This document shows positions 43,390 through 56,273 of a DNA stretch of 64,000 nucleotides, piece after piece (the stretch's first letter is position 1; the number at the start of each line of letters is the position of its first letter). Location: contig NC_088645.1 of assembly GCF_964019385.1 (NCBI RefSeq), forward strand, positions 4,912,904 through 4,976,903, written 5' to 3'. The position numbers were made by a program, and so were the translations under genes. The DNA is from Sycon ciliatum (lineage: Eukaryota > Porifera > Calcarea > Leucosolenida > Sycettidae). The notes beneath the pieces were generated by a model, which was given only the letters and a program-made list of their open reading frames with translations, was not told the origin of the DNA and did not search any database.

Positions 43390-44065
43390 TGATTCCCACC
43401 GCCCACCGAGAGCCGACACACAAATGGCCCCAAAGGGCTAGCCCACAGCTGTCCACCATGGTCCAATCACACGAGCGGCCATATAGGCCGACAGGCAGCC
43501 CACCAAGAACTAAATGATCCTGTGAGCACCAGGCTGCTAGCATACTGCCCACCTAGGGTGCACAAATGGCCGGCGCTGCCAGCAACCTGCCCACCAAGGG
43601 TGCATGGATGGCCTTTGAGGCCAACAACCTGCCCACCGACAGCTAAAGCCACCTGCTCACCGGATACTAATACATTATTATACCCCACCGAGGACTGAAG
43701 AAAACTGCCTACCTTGAGCTAAAACATTCACATCACCGAGGGCTGAAGTAAACTGCTCACCTTGAGCTAAAACATTCACCCCACCGAGGGCTGAAGAAAA
43801 CTGCCCACCTTGAGCTAAAACCTTCACATCACCGAGGGCTGAAGTAAACTGCCCACCTTGAGCTAAAAAAATCACCCCACCGAGGGCTGAAGCAAACTGC
43901 CCACCTTGAGCTAAAACATTCACCCCACCGAGGGCTAAAGCAAACTGCCCACCAGGAGTTAACACATACACCCCACCGAGGCCTGAAGTAAACTGCCTAC
44001 GGGAGCTCACATGTACACCCCATTGAGGGCTAAAGCAACCTGCTCACCGGAGGCTAACACATACT
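43390..44065. repeat. 48-bp minisatellite (duplication copy 1)
   Basis: The units, such as CCCACCGAGGGCTGAAG plus CAAACTGCCCACCTTGAGCT, are regular at 43680-43990 and degenerate on both sides. The unit is 16 codons, which creates a repetitive minus-strand frame (GGVNVLAQGGQF) that is not considered a gene. Confidence 0.85.
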
Positions 44066-44396
44066 TCCTCCGCGTCATTAAAATTGTCGCTTCGCACATC
44101 ACAATGTTTGTGGCTTGCTCGTCTTAGTCGAACTTTCGGAATCGATGTTTTCTGTGTTCGAACATTGGAGCCACCCTTCCTGAGCAATGTCTACTTGTCA
44201 TTGAAGCCATGGTGGTCTCGGACTTTGTCAGAGCTCTCTTCAGCACTAAATATATTCATTGCGCTCCGCACTATTCTGCTCCAGAGCACGTATCTTTTTT
44301 CTGGAGTTCTTGCCCTTCCACATAGTTTGCGTGGGCATTTATCAAGACTGCAAGCTCGGGTATAAGAATCATGGTATCTCTCCTGAATTCGAAATG

Positions 44397-45805
44397 CACA
44401 CGGGTAAACCTGAGGTCACGGGACAAGGTAAAAGTTCAGACCTTCGGTCAAAGGAGTGGGGCTGTTCACACCCGTTGTCAGTTTTCCCTTGGCCGCACGT
44501 TTGGCCATGAACTTGTGGCGGGGCCACTAAAAAAATAATCTGTACTGCATTTTTGTAGTACATTCTGTACTGTATCTTGCATTCACCATGCACGATTTTC
44601 CTATGGGCACTGTCTGAAAATGCAAGTTGCGATGCACTCGTACTTCAAGTGCAACTAAGGTTCAGAGTTCTCGCCAAATATAAGATCTACGCATGCGCGT
44701 CTTATAGCCATGGGATTTTTCCCTTGACAAACGCCCTGAGGCCCACGGCCACGGCTTTGCCAATGTTTTCCCGAGAGGTTCTTCCTTTCCCCCAGTACCA
44801 TAGTTTCCATACCAATTTTCCCATAACCGTGGTTTTACCCATGTGTGTGAATCCCCTATAACCCTCTGCAGGCAGGCATAGTGGGATGGTCTAAGACCAT
44901 GATTGAGAAACAGAGGGTACCAGGTTCAAGTCCTGCATGGAAGCGGAAGGAATTTTTCCAGCCGTGCTGCGACCCACAGTTGATTGGGATCTCGTGGCCT
45001 GGCCGGTTGACATGCACTGTGAAATATACACTGTTATAATTATTGAAGTTCGAAGCTCCGACATGCAATTGCACATTTCACAGGCAATGATGCATTTTGA
45101 TGTGAAGTGAAAATTGTATGAGGGGCAGAGAGCGGATATGAAACAGTCCCACTCGGGTACCCTCCCTAGTAAGACCTCTATAGCGCTGAAAAAAGAGTGA
45201 AGACGAAGCCAGAGTTTCCGTGTTTGAGCTGATGGATCACTTGTGGGGTAGTTTTCTTTTACGAGATTTTTCTTTTCAAATTTCAAAATCTAGAGCAAAG
45301 GAAAACCCGGTTCAGGGTTGGTATACACTGTTTTATATCCGTACTTTGCTCCTCATACCATGCCCACTTCACATCAATTGCTGTGAAATGGGCAATTATT
45401 TTCAAAAGTAAAATTAATGCAAGGGCGCGCTAGCTTGTACCTAGAGCTTGTCCAGGTCCACCACGTCTCGTCATGCAGGTCAGCTACCTTTCTCTCTTTC
45501 TTTTTTGTATGCGTTCCTTTTTCGTCAAATTTATTTTCGGTGTATTTATTTCGTGAAGTTTTTTGTAGTGTGTGCGCGCGTGTGTTCATAAAATATTACT
45601 AAATTAGAGATCCGATCATGGTGAGCCACGCTCTAATTTTTGATGTTTAGCAGAAGTGCAACTACGCTATTTTTAGCCATGCAAGCAGTATCAGTAGGTT
45701 CCTGGTCACGTCTAGTTTCTTATCTTTAGACTTAGAGAAGTACAGGAACAATAACTGTAATGCATGATACTAGTAAACACTTTTGTGAGATCCGTGCGTA
45801 CGTGC

Positions 45806-45853
<48 letters not shown>

Positions 45854-48800
45854 TCTGTTTTTTCTCCCTCAGTCATTTTTTATCTTTTTCTCTCTTTTTT
45901 CTTTCTTTTTTTTCTCAGCGAGGACGCGGCATTCTTTTTTCATGGAGGGGTGGTATGTTAGGCCCACAAGTAACTACAGTATATTAATTCATATAATTCA
46001 TTAGTTCATGCATTATTCATTTGGCCTGGGTAGCTACTTGCGCGTGGATGTTTGCCATGGCTACCCAGACCCTTTATATTGCGTTGCTTCTCTCTTCAAC
46101 TCTCTCTCTCCTCAATAAGCTCTCTTCAACTCTCTCTCTCTCTCTTCAGTAAGCCCTCTAAAATAATCTCCCTCTTCAATAATCACCATGTAGTCGTTTC
46201 GTTCGTCCTGGTCTTAGTCGTCCCGTATATAATAAAAGTCGTTCGAGCAACATACCTGTTCCCGTTGTCAGTCTCTTGTTCGCACTCAACAGTCGTTTAA
46301 AAAAAACACCCTGGCTGGCTGCTCCGCTACTCTAGTCAATCGCACAGAATCAGTGCACGAATCGGCTATGCAGCTTCAAAAGCGTCCATACTCCCACAGT
46401 AGCGAGGGAAGGTTGCAGCTCACACTCCACATTCCTTTTGCTGAAAGCTCTGTTGTGTTTTTGAGTGTTGCATTTTTTGAAGAAGAGTGTACTTCTATGG
46501 TGTAGCTTTCACAGTTCTGCTCCGTCTACTTCAAGTAGCTTTCTCTTCACAGTGAAAGGCGAGTTTGTAGCGTTGAAACCACTCGCGCCAGAGCGGCTAA
46601 GTGATTTTGTTCCACACCTAGAATCGAAGTCATTTGAGCTCCGTACTCCCTATCAGTCGCCAAGTAAAATGGCGAGTGCTCAACATGGCTACCTAGTTGG
46701 AGGGCTTGACTTTGCACATGGGTGTTGTCTGCACCCACGCATCACACATTCTGCATAATTCACTGGCCTGTCAATCAATTATATTGAAAGCTTTCGGTCC
46801 GGATCTCGCCACTGCATGACTCAGTTACAACCAGTTATGACCAGTAGCTTTAGACGTCATCTTCGCTTTGGACGTCAACATCGCTCCAGCAAAGCCGCAG
46901 TGTCTTGAAAGTATTGCTAAAACATGTATGGCAGCTATCTGTCATGTTCAAAGCAAGACCAGCATGTCCAGTAGTTCAAAGCTAGACCAACATGTCCAGT
47001 AGTTCAAAGCTAGACCAACATGTCCAGTAGTTCAAAGCTATACCAACATGTCCAGTAGTTCAAAGCTAGACCAACATGTCCAGTAGTTCAAAGCTAGACC
47101 AACATGTCCAGTAGTTCAAAGCTAGACCAACATGTCCAGTAGTTCAAAGCTAGACCAACATGTCCAGTAGTTCATAGCTAGACCAGCATGTCCAGTAGTT
47201 CAAAGCTAGACCAACATGTCCAGTAGTTCATAGATAGACCAACATGTCCAGTAGTTCAAAGCTAGTCTAACATGTCCAGTAGTTCAAAGCTAGACCAACA
47301 TGTCCAGTAGTTGATAGCTAGTCCAGCATGTCCAGTAGTTCATACTATACACCCTCCTTCAGGTCAGCGTCCTTTTTCTCCCAGCCAACGCCCTTACCAG
47401 TATTAGTATGGAGTCATGCTCACACACTCGGATTGCGCCCAAATTATCTGCCAGAACTACAACTTTGGCCCCAGTATAAGTCCTGCCGCTTCCACTATAA
47501 CCACTCTCGATAACTGTGCTCCAAGACTGGTACAAAAGCCTTTAACACTTCCCAGTAAGATCACTAACTCCTTTGTTTACCCTCAGAAATAACCTTGCAC
47601 ACTTCCACTTTTCGCTCACCTTTGAATGTTGCCCGTTTTTTGTCCTTCCTATGTATCGAATTAGACTCATATTTTCGTGAATTATTCTGCATGGCTTGAA
47701 TCATGGGTTTATTGTCAGCTTCTAATTAATTTTACCTTTCCAGCAAATGTCACTTCTCTGAATCTCTCTTCTGCTGCCACACACGCTTAGCTATATCTGA
47801 CCATTTCACTACCTCATTTAATCACAGGGGAGACTAAGTCTTCCTTACTTCACCCCTATTATTTTTACGCAATGTAATGTTCAGGCATTGGTGCAGTGCC
47901 AAAGAAAAATGGAAAGATGCACGTGATTCACCTCACGTCCAGGCCACTTGGGAATAGTTTCAATGACGGTATGCTTATCATAGTATGGCTGGTATATGGT
48001 ACCATTCAGCACACTGACTTACTTCGGATATCAACATTACTTCCACCATCCAGTGCGACTCTTTTTCTCAGCACAGCCTCGAGTCCCTTATGGTGAAGCT
48101 CTCCTCTGCAGCACGTTGGGTTGTGCCGGGCCGTAAGTTTCCACAATGTCTCTGGTCTTGTTGCAGCAGGTATCAAAAGCCTCTCAACAAGATACAGTAA
48201 AACCGGACCTAACCGGACACCCTTGCTGCAGCGAAAACCGTCATGATATATCAGAATTCCGCTTGGTCCAAGGATGCATGTTTGATCCACAGTACTTTGG
48301 TGCAGAAACATCCGGTCAATACAAGATTCTGCTTCGGACAAGGTTGGGCAAACACAGGTTGTACTGTAGCTCTTAACTCTGATGCTATGGAAGATATCAG
48401 GTTGTGGCAGCATCTACTGCAACACTGGATTGGTAAATCATTTTTCCTGCATTCCGACTGGCCTCCATTGCCGAATCTACAACTATAATAATATTTGGAT
48501 GCAAGTGGTTCTCGTGTCTGGGAAGTCTACAGGAATGTCTGCCTGGTGTATCAATGGCACCTGGACAAGTGAAGAAGTAGAAAGAGAGACATCATGTGGC
48601 ATGTGCCTTATGCCTTGCCAATTGTTTGCACCACCTGGTACGATGATGAGGCAAAGCTATGTACAGTGCATCCTCGTTCACTGCACTAATGAAGTAGTTG
48701 TAGATTATGTAAAGTCGGACTGTAGCAAATCATTCCCAGCGATGCAACTACTCCTCATTGGCAGACAGGAGACCTTTATGAGAACGAAGAGAAATTAAAA

Positions 48801-50350
48801 TACAGTTGAAACGGTAGGAATGAACATTTGTCTCTGCCAAACACAACTTTACTATTCAGCCACCCAAATGTCACGGAGAAGAAACTTGACTGCCGAGTCT
48901 TTGTCACGTTTCTTTAGAAGGGCATCTTGGTAGCTCACTCCGGTGCGAAGAACCTACCGGACGATGTGATCTTGCCCCGATACATGGGGAAGTAAGCTAG
49001 TATGCTGGATGTGTTATATCTTCTAATGCAGGACACACCTATTCGACTGGCGATATACACACGCTCCCCCGCGCACACCTGGGCATACCAAATTTTTCCA
49101 ACGCACATGCACTCACAAGCAATTGATATGTTGTGTTGGGGGTTACAATCATTTCCTTTTGGATATGGATGTTAGAAGAATATGCTCAGTGCAGTTTCCA
49201 AGTTCGAGGGAAGTTGTGAACGGAAAAGCAGTTAGCAGTTTAATGTTTTGGACATAATAGTATTAATTTTGATTATAGACTGGCTCTAAGGAAGCAATCG
49301 ATAACTGTTGCACCATGATATCATCACATATTTTGATCTTCAGTGATTCCCACCGCCCACCGAGAGCCGACACACAAATGGCCCCAAAGGGCTAGCCCAC
49401 AGCTGTCCACCATGGTCCAATCACACGAGCGGCCATATAGGCCGACAGGCAGCCCACCAAGAACTAAATGATCCTGTGAGCACCAGGCTGCTAGCATACT
49501 GCCCACCTAGGGTGCACAAATGGCCGGCGCTGCCAGCAACCTGCCCACCAAGGGTGCATGGATGGCCTTTGAGGCCAACAACCTGCCCACCGACAGCTAA
49601 AGCCACCTGCTCACCGGATACTAATACATTATTATACCCCACCGAGGACTGAAGAAAACTGCCTACCTTGAGCTAAAACATTCACATCACCGAGGGCTGA
49701 AGTAAACTGCTCACCTTGAGCTAAAACATTCACCCCACCGAGGGCTGAAGAAAACTGCCCACCTTGAGCTAAAACCTTCACATCACCGAGGGCTGAAGTA
49801 AACTGCCCACCTTGAGCTAAAAAAATCACCCCACCGAGGGCTGAAGCAAACTGCCCACCTTGAGCTAAAACATTCACCCCACCGAGGGCTAAAGCAAACT
49901 GCCCACCAGGAGTTAACACATACACCCCACCGAGGCCTGAAGTAAACTGCCTACGGGAGCTCACATGTACACCCCATTGAGGGCTAAAGCAACCTGCTCA
50001 CCGGAGGCTAACACATACTTCCTCCGCGTCATTAAAATTGTCGCTTCGCACATCACAATGTTTGTGGCTTGCTCGTCTTAGTCGAACTTTCGGAATCGAT
50101 GTTTTCTGTGTTCGAACATTGGAGCCACCCTTCCTGAGCAATGTCTACTTGTCATTGAAGCCATGGTGGTCTCGGACTTTGTCAGAGCTCTCTTCAGCAC
50201 TAAATATATTCATTGCGCTCCGCACTATTCTGCTCCAGAGCACGTATCTTTTTTCTGGAGTTCTTGCCCTTCCACATAGTTTGCGTGGGCATTTATCAAG
50301 ACTGCAAGCTCGGGTATAAGAATCATGGTATCTGTCCTGAATTCGAAATG
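44397..50350. repeat. 5.95-kb tandem duplication, copy 2
   Basis: This is the second copy of 38447-44396 at 5,954 bp. It carries the same items: a MITE lacking its left end (to 44859), a SINE head (44867-44937), (TG)n at 45806, possible LTR 45956-46291, 28-bp satellite 46947-47346, RT/RNase H pseudogene 47884-48594 with MITE 48195-48366, and the 48-bp minisatellite 49344-50019. Confidence 0.95.
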
Positions 50351-50835
50351 CTGAAGTTGACGATGGCAAGAACAAATTGTTCTCAATTTCCTAAAAAAAT
50401 GTGCCGCGTGTTGCTGTGAAGGTAGCATATCTGAAAACACCAACAAAATCAGCGAAGCACTTGCCAAGAAAAGAAGGTGCGGAACTGCTTACCCAATCCC
50501 GCTGGAAGGTCGTTACAGTGTTCTTGAAAAATGCTAGTTTGCCGTCATCAACTGCCAGCTGGAGTCATGGATGGTTTGAAAACGAAGTCTCATGACCTGA
50601 ATTTGAACGTGTGTCTTGTTCAGTGTATCGCTGAGTGCTGAAGGGTCTGCCTCAAACTCTGATGAAGATATCGACCTCATCTGTAAGTGCAGCAAAGACG
50701 GGAGGCCAAAACTAAAGCTTGGTCTGTCGACAATGCTCTGCCTCATTTTCTAGCTGATTTCTTTTCACGTTGAGTGGAAAAAATAAATTTGAAAAATCGC
50801 TCTGGGAAGCAACAATTTTAATGACGTGGAGGAAG
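50351..50835. other. Unique flank of the duplication, no gene
   Basis: The sequence directly after copy 2 is where copy 1 joins copy 2 instead. A short frame near 50401-50595 is unassigned. Confidence 0.4.
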
Positions 50836-51200
50836 TACATTCCATTGAGGGCTGAAGCAACCAGCTCACCAAAAGCTATCCCATACATCCCATTGAGGGA
50901 TGAAGTATACTCCCCCCCCCCCCCCCCCGGTGTAACACCCACACCCACCAAGAGCTGAAGCATACTGCTTGCTGGGAGACGATCATGTACCGCCTACCAA
51001 CGGCTGATGTGTACTGCCTGTACGGACTATTGAGAGCCAAGGAATAGCTGCTGACACCCACAACCTTCCCACCAAGGGCTAAAACATACTGGCCCCAGCA
51101 CCAATCTCGTACCGCCCAGCGTGTGCAAATACACGACCAACGAGGCGAAGAATTCTCCCACCTAGGGCTCACATAACTACCTGGCATGAGGAGTCGCACC
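50836..51200. repeat. Degenerate 48-bp minisatellite outside the duplication
   Basis: Units such as CATTGAGGGCTGAAGCAACC and CCACCAAGAGCTGAAGCATA resemble those at 43390 and 49344. A C-run of 18 lies at 50911-50928. Confidence 0.75.
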
Positions 51201-51483
51201 ACACACATACAACAATCCTGATGCCCGCTTGCATTCACGCGTCCACTCGGGAAGAAAACTAAGTGGCAAATGAATGAAAGAGCCGAGACAAACAAAATAG
51301 AGACGGTGGGATGGCGGGGAAAAGTAAAACGTAATTTCAGCAAATTAAGAAAGAAACTAAAATTTAGGACAGCTCCTTCATGTCCAGACAGGTTTTGAGA
51401 AATTCAAGACATATCTGTTGAATTGAAATCATAAAATTGCGCGTACTAATTGGCCAACTTCGGTCTTCTCGACAACCGGTGGC

Positions 51484-51705
51484 ATGGCCAAGCAATCTGC
51501 CTCGCTTTACAAGCGTATTGCATCCCTCATTGCTGAGAAAGCAGCGAACCATATTCGGTTGTCATGGCATTCATCCGCTGCCGCCTTAGCTTTGCTTTGC
51601 TCAGAGCAAGTGCTATGTGCCTGCATGGTAACTGCTCTGTTTCCGCTGTGCATGCACCTGTCTCTTCTTCTGCCTCTAGTTGTTGCCGAAGCTGGCACTT
51701 CCCGT
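51484..51705 (+). pseudogene. C-terminal tail of a retrotransposon RT protein
   Basis: One frame gives AKQSASLYKRIASLIAEKAA. After a frameshift the next gives PYSVVMAFIRCRLSFALLRA and MCLHG. This pairing (YKRLA..IAEK followed by RCRLSFALLRSA) is, from memory of invertebrate predicted proteins, the end of an RT-bearing transposon protein. The clade is unknown. Confidence 0.45.
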
Positions 51706-52087
51706 CATTAATATTGTAGTCTTTAGTTCTTTAATACCAGTATTTGTCATGGCAACTCCATTACACATTTTGTAGCACAATTTCAAATTTAAAAAGTAGA
51801 AACTGTCCAACTTGTAAACTGTGCAGGGACAGCAATATGACACATAATTACAGCACAAGCACTGTGCCTATAATACCCGTGTGCCTCGGCAACTAAGCTT
51901 CCCTGTGCAAATTCCACTTCTTTTCTAATTTGTGCAATTCTTGCATGAGTAACTGAGCTTATGTATGATGCAGACATACTGTATCATTCTGTACTGGGAA
52001 ACGTTTGAAATGTTAAAATGAAGTTTTGTCCTTGCTGTTCTTTTCTGTTGGTGTATTGTGTTGTGATGTACATGTATGTACCTGTAG

Positions 52088-52228
52088 GTCACCACACTGG
52101 ATGGTACATACATACGTGATATAGGCACAAAGGGCAGTGGTAATGCTGAATTCAAGTATCCCTCTGATGTAGCTGTGGATGACGATGGTGATCTTGTGGT
52201 GGTTGACTATAGCAACAAGAGACTGCAT
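52088..52228 (+). CDS. Second NHL-repeat exon of the TRIM-NHL-like gene
   Basis: The 141-bp exon (47 codons, phase 0) lies between the acceptor CTGTAG and the donor CAT|GTAAGA. It encodes DGTYIRDIGTKGSGNAEFKYPSDVAV-type blade sequence and then GDLVVVDYSNKRLH, the NHL pattern with YSNKR in place of NHR. It begins with VTT, which joins naturally to the VK end of the exon at 22009. The remaining blades of the propeller must lie further downstream, outside the recognised sequence. Confidence 0.8.
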
Positions 52229-52322
52229 GTAAGATTCATGATTGATTATTGTGGTTCCACTTTTGTTTATTTACACAATGTTGACTGGAAGTTCAGTACA
52301 GATAGCAGTCTTCCATTGTTCA

Positions 52323-52636
52323 CATAGTACTAGAGTGTACAGTATGATCATAGTACTAGAGTGTACAGTATGATCATAGTACTAGAGTGTACAGTATGAT
52401 CATAGTACTAGAGTGTACAGTATGATCATAGTACTAGAGTGTACAGTATGATCATAGTACTAGAGTGTACAGTATGATCATAGTACTAGAGTGTACAGTA
52501 TGATCATAGTACTAGAGTGTACAGTATGATCATAGTACTAGAGTGTACAGTATGATCATAGTACTAGAGTGTACAGTATGATCATAGTACTAGAGTGTAC
52601 AGTATGATCATAGTACTAGAGTGTATAGTATGATCA
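52323..52636. repeat. 26-bp satellite array
   Basis: About 12 near-identical units of AGTACTAGAGTGTACAGTAT plus GATCAT occur, starting 95 bp after the NHL exon. The unit contains the small palindromes AGTACT, TGTACA and ATGATCAT. Confidence 0.95.
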
Positions 52637-52815
52637 AGGGTAACTAAGCTACCAAGAGTGTGCAACTCTTCATACCCTTTCTATGGGGTCATGCAATTGC
52701 AAAAACTCATATCACGTGGTTTCGGAGTCTGGGTGCTTAGTTTGAGTGCTTAGTCTGGCTTAGTCTGAGTTAATCTGAGTGGTCAGTCTGGGTACTTAGC
52801 CTGGGTGGTCAACAT

Positions 52816-55800
52816 CAGGGGCGTCGAAACCGGTTCGGCTGGTGTGGCCAAAGCCGCAGCAATAATTTTCCAAATCGAAATTCTAGGCCTGAAAAGGTAT
52901 GGGGTATCTCATGCATGTATAAAAAATGCACGGTGCGTTGCGTGAACCTTTGCACCAGAGCATGGACAGAGGTGGCAAATCTCTGTAATCATGTACCGTG
53001 GTGGCAGTTTATTGTTCTGACTTGAAGAGATGGATGGTTACCATGGTTACCCCGAAATAGGAGATTTTTCTAAATCAGGGCACATGACTAGCCAAAGCGA
53101 GCCTTCGGGGTTAGCCAAGTTGTGTTCCGTGCATTCTTGCCATCTTGGTATGACAATTATCCCTGGTTGCATTGGGATATGAAGCGTAAACGAGTATTTT
53201 GCTTCACGTGCGTAAAGGCAGCTCGAGGAAAGCTCCTCTTCAATACGAAGACCGACGCTTCGTTTATTTCAACTGGCTTTTAAAACTGGAAGTATGGTCC
53301 GGGAGGATTCTCGAAATATCAGTCCAGCGACTGTCACAAGGAAGCTGTTGAAAAGTTGGAGACAACTCCTGAGACAACTGGTCACGTTGGTGAACTTCTC
53401 AACTCACAGTTTTTGTCTGACCGTAAAGAGAATCGAGAGACTTTCCTCCTCATTCTTCGAAACATCAAGTTTCTTGCTCAACAAGGGCTGCATCTCCGAG
53501 GAGCATCTTAAGATGGAGGTGAAGTAGATAGTGAAGTAGACCTCAGCAAGTCATTGCAGTGTGCCAGTAGATAGCAATTTCCACCAGTTATCTGGCGTAA
53601 GTCTTGATCTGTCTCATTCAGATCTTGTTCGCTATCGTTGCTATAAGAGAAAATCTGTGGGTGCACATCCAGTGCATTTGCAGATTTGCGTGCTTCTCTT
53701 GCGACGGGCGTTTACATGGTACATGGTAGCAATTTCCACCAGCTCCTGACCGTCTTCAGCGAATTACAACCGTCGCTACAGAAGTGGCTAGAGAAGAAGA
53801 AGGGAAAATACACGAGTGCCGATATGCAGAACGAAATGTTGAAGGTGATGGCACTCCAGATCTTTTGTGGACGTGCACTCAGTATCGGCGAAAGTAAGTT
53901 CGCCATCATGGTGGAGGAAACAACTGACTCCAGCTGTACGGAGCAGTGTGTAATTGTCATTCGATAGGTAGATTCGGAGCTCCATTATTATCAGGAGTTC
54001 TGAGGATTTTATGCTATCGCATTGGCTAAAGCTGACACTATTTTCAGCGTTATCAAGGATGCCCTGTTGAGGATGAACCTCAAGCTGGAGTGTTGTCGAG
54101 GCCAGTGTTATGATGGTGCCTCTACCATGAACGGTAGCCGAACAGGAGTTGCCCCCCAGATCTTGGCAGAGGAGCCCAGGGCTCTTATATACTCACTGCT
54201 ATGGGCATGCCCTGAATCTCGCGTTTCAGGACATGATCCGTGATGTCAAGCATGTCAGGGATGCGATGGTCATCACATTTGAGCTCAGCGCAAGCTCCAT
54301 AAGTATTCTGCGAAACATACTGCTGAATACAAGCGCCTGAAAGCTGAGCTTGCACCAGAAGAACATGGATTCCGCACCTGGTGTCCGACCAGGTGGACAG
54401 TTTGGGCTGCATCTCTGAGGAGCATGTAGACCAACTTCAGCGTCCTGCAACAGTGCCTGGAGTTGTTTACCGAGCTTGCAAAGAACGATAAGGAGATGTC
54501 AGCAAAGTGCAATGGTGTGAGGAGTAAATTGGCGAATTTTGACTTCCTCTTCGGTGTCTCTCTCGGCGCAAAAGTTATATTTCTTGCTGATAACCTCAGC
54601 AAGTCATTGCAGTCTACCACCTTGTCTGCAAAGTGAAGGCCAAGCTATTGCAAAAGCTACTGTTGACACTCTCCTGCTTCTCCGTATTGAGGCTTTCTGG
54701 TCGAGCGTGATGGAGCTGCAGCAGTCAAATGACGTGCTTGAATCTCAACTACCGAGAAAGAGGAAGGTAACAGCAAGGCTCCAAGAAGGTACTGGTGCTC
54801 CCTCATTCCCTGCTACAGTCTAGGCCTACAATCGTCCTGTGTGCTTTGCTGCAGTTGACACAGTTGTGCAAGCCATCCGTCAGCGGTTTGACCAGGAAGG
54901 CTATTGCAAATACCGGAATTTGGAAGACCTTCTTCTCAAAGGCTGTGCTGGGCGAGACTACAGTACAGAGCTAACAGCCATTGCCTAACTGTACAAGGAT
55001 GACATCCAGACGGATCTCGTTCATGACCAGCTGCCAGTTCTTCATGCGCATTGCGTTGCTGAAGGTGATGATGCACAGACCGTGCTGAGTGTTGTGTCTT
55101 ACCTACAGTCTTTGTTCAGTCGTCAGTTATTCTTGTCAGAAGTGTGTGTCCTGCTGCAGCTGCTGCTGATATCACCAGCCACTAATGCCACCAGTGAGCG
55201 CTCTTTGTCGCTCCACATATACTGGCACACCTAGAGACAAAGACAGCAATAGCGACACTACACAAAGTGAAGGGTAGTTGGCCGCAGCCAGATGTGAACC
55301 GGATAACGAGTGAGGTATGGAAGCAAGAACTGAGCACAGAGTGTCTCAGATAGAATAGGCGTGCCAGTGGTTAGCAGAAAGAGGCCATGATGCAGAACCA
55401 CTTGGGACCGTCAAATCAATTTTTCTGGACCGAGCCAGCCGGGGAAATACCCTCGCGCCGACAGACGCAGTTGTGAGGGAAAAAAGGGTGTATATCCCCA
55501 ATGGCGATTAGGCATCATGTAGGCATGGCAAGCACTTCACGGCAAAAGTTATAAAAGAGCAATGATATTATGCCGGGTGAGAGGGCAGGGACACTGGTGA
55601 GACTGAAAACTGACTGAAGAAGTCAGGAAAAGAAGCGACAATAAAGAACTCACCAGATGCCATATTTGCAAATGAAAATATTTCCCCAGAAATCATTTCT
55701 CGCCTATCTCGGCCGGCGAGAAATACAACTTCTCGGCACTAAGGCGGCTGAAAACGTACCACTGTGCTCTTAATCATGTTCGCAAAGGAAGACTGCGATG

Positions 55801-56273
55801 CTTTGAACTTGAAGACAGTTGCGAATGACTTTGTTGGAGAGTGCGGGTATCGCAGAGGCATTTTCGGAGAGTTTGAGATGTGTTTTAGTGTTGCTTTGCA
55901 AATTTTGTCAATGCTCAGAACAGCAACGTCAATTCGCGCTTCATTGCTATAATTCTTACCTTGTATACCTCGTTTGTTGTTTCCATATATTAGTACGTGT
56001 TTCATTACTCTTTTTGATGTAGTGATTCCCTAGAAATCTTGTTGGTGGCTTGTCGGCTCTTGTACAGCTACCATGTTTTGCATCGGTAATGCGGTGTGTC
56101 ATCATTCATGCATATTCTTATTTCTCATATAACTCTGTGGCATTAAAATATGGCCTTTTAGGCCCAATTTTCAAAACATTTTCCCCGCGGGAGGACCCCG
56201 CACCCCCAGCCCCCCCCCCCCCACACACACATACTTTGGCCGCACCAATGTTAAACTGCTTCCGATGCCCCTG
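52816..56273 (+). mobile_element. hAT-type DNA transposon (decayed)
   Basis: The terminal inverted repeats start CAGGGGCGTCGAAACCGG (left) and CAGGGGCATCGGAAGCAG (right, read inward), both continuing to TGGTG(T/C)GGCCAAAG. CAGGGGCG ends and the transposase type fit the hAT superfamily. An 8-bp target duplication was not found. Both flanks are a GGTCAGTCTGGGTG-type simple repeat, so the insertion lies in that repeat. Confidence 0.75.
53135..55330 (+). pseudogene. hAT transposase (ZMYM/TTF-type, with hAT dimerisation end)
   Basis: The coding order across many frames starts with an N-terminal zinc-binding part (HWDMKRKRVFCFTCVKAARGK). It continues through NSQFLSDRKENRETFLLILR, then the RNase H-like catalytic part with IMVEETTDSS, CRGQCYDGASTMNG and HCYGHALNLAFQD. 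The C-terminal dimerisation motif is LISPATNATSERSLS near 55160-55210. These blocks are known from hAT transposases and the host ZMYM1-like proteins derived from them. More than eight stops or frameshifts occur, so it is inactive. Confidence 0.8.

Larger units (their letters stand above)
38447..44396. repeat. 5.95-kb tandem duplication, copy 1
   Basis: The segment is 5,950 bp and repeated immediately at 44397-50350. The differences I noticed are one C/G change near the right end (TCTCTCC versus TCTGTCC), one extra C in a C-run (44788), and the length of a (TG)n tract. Either a very recent duplication or an assembly duplication would look like this. Confidence 0.95.

Noticed and set aside
43678-44010. 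16-residue repeat protein (GGVNVLAQGGQF type) on the minus strand
   Set aside because: It is explained by the 48-bp minisatellite and is degenerate on both sides, with no independent coding signal.
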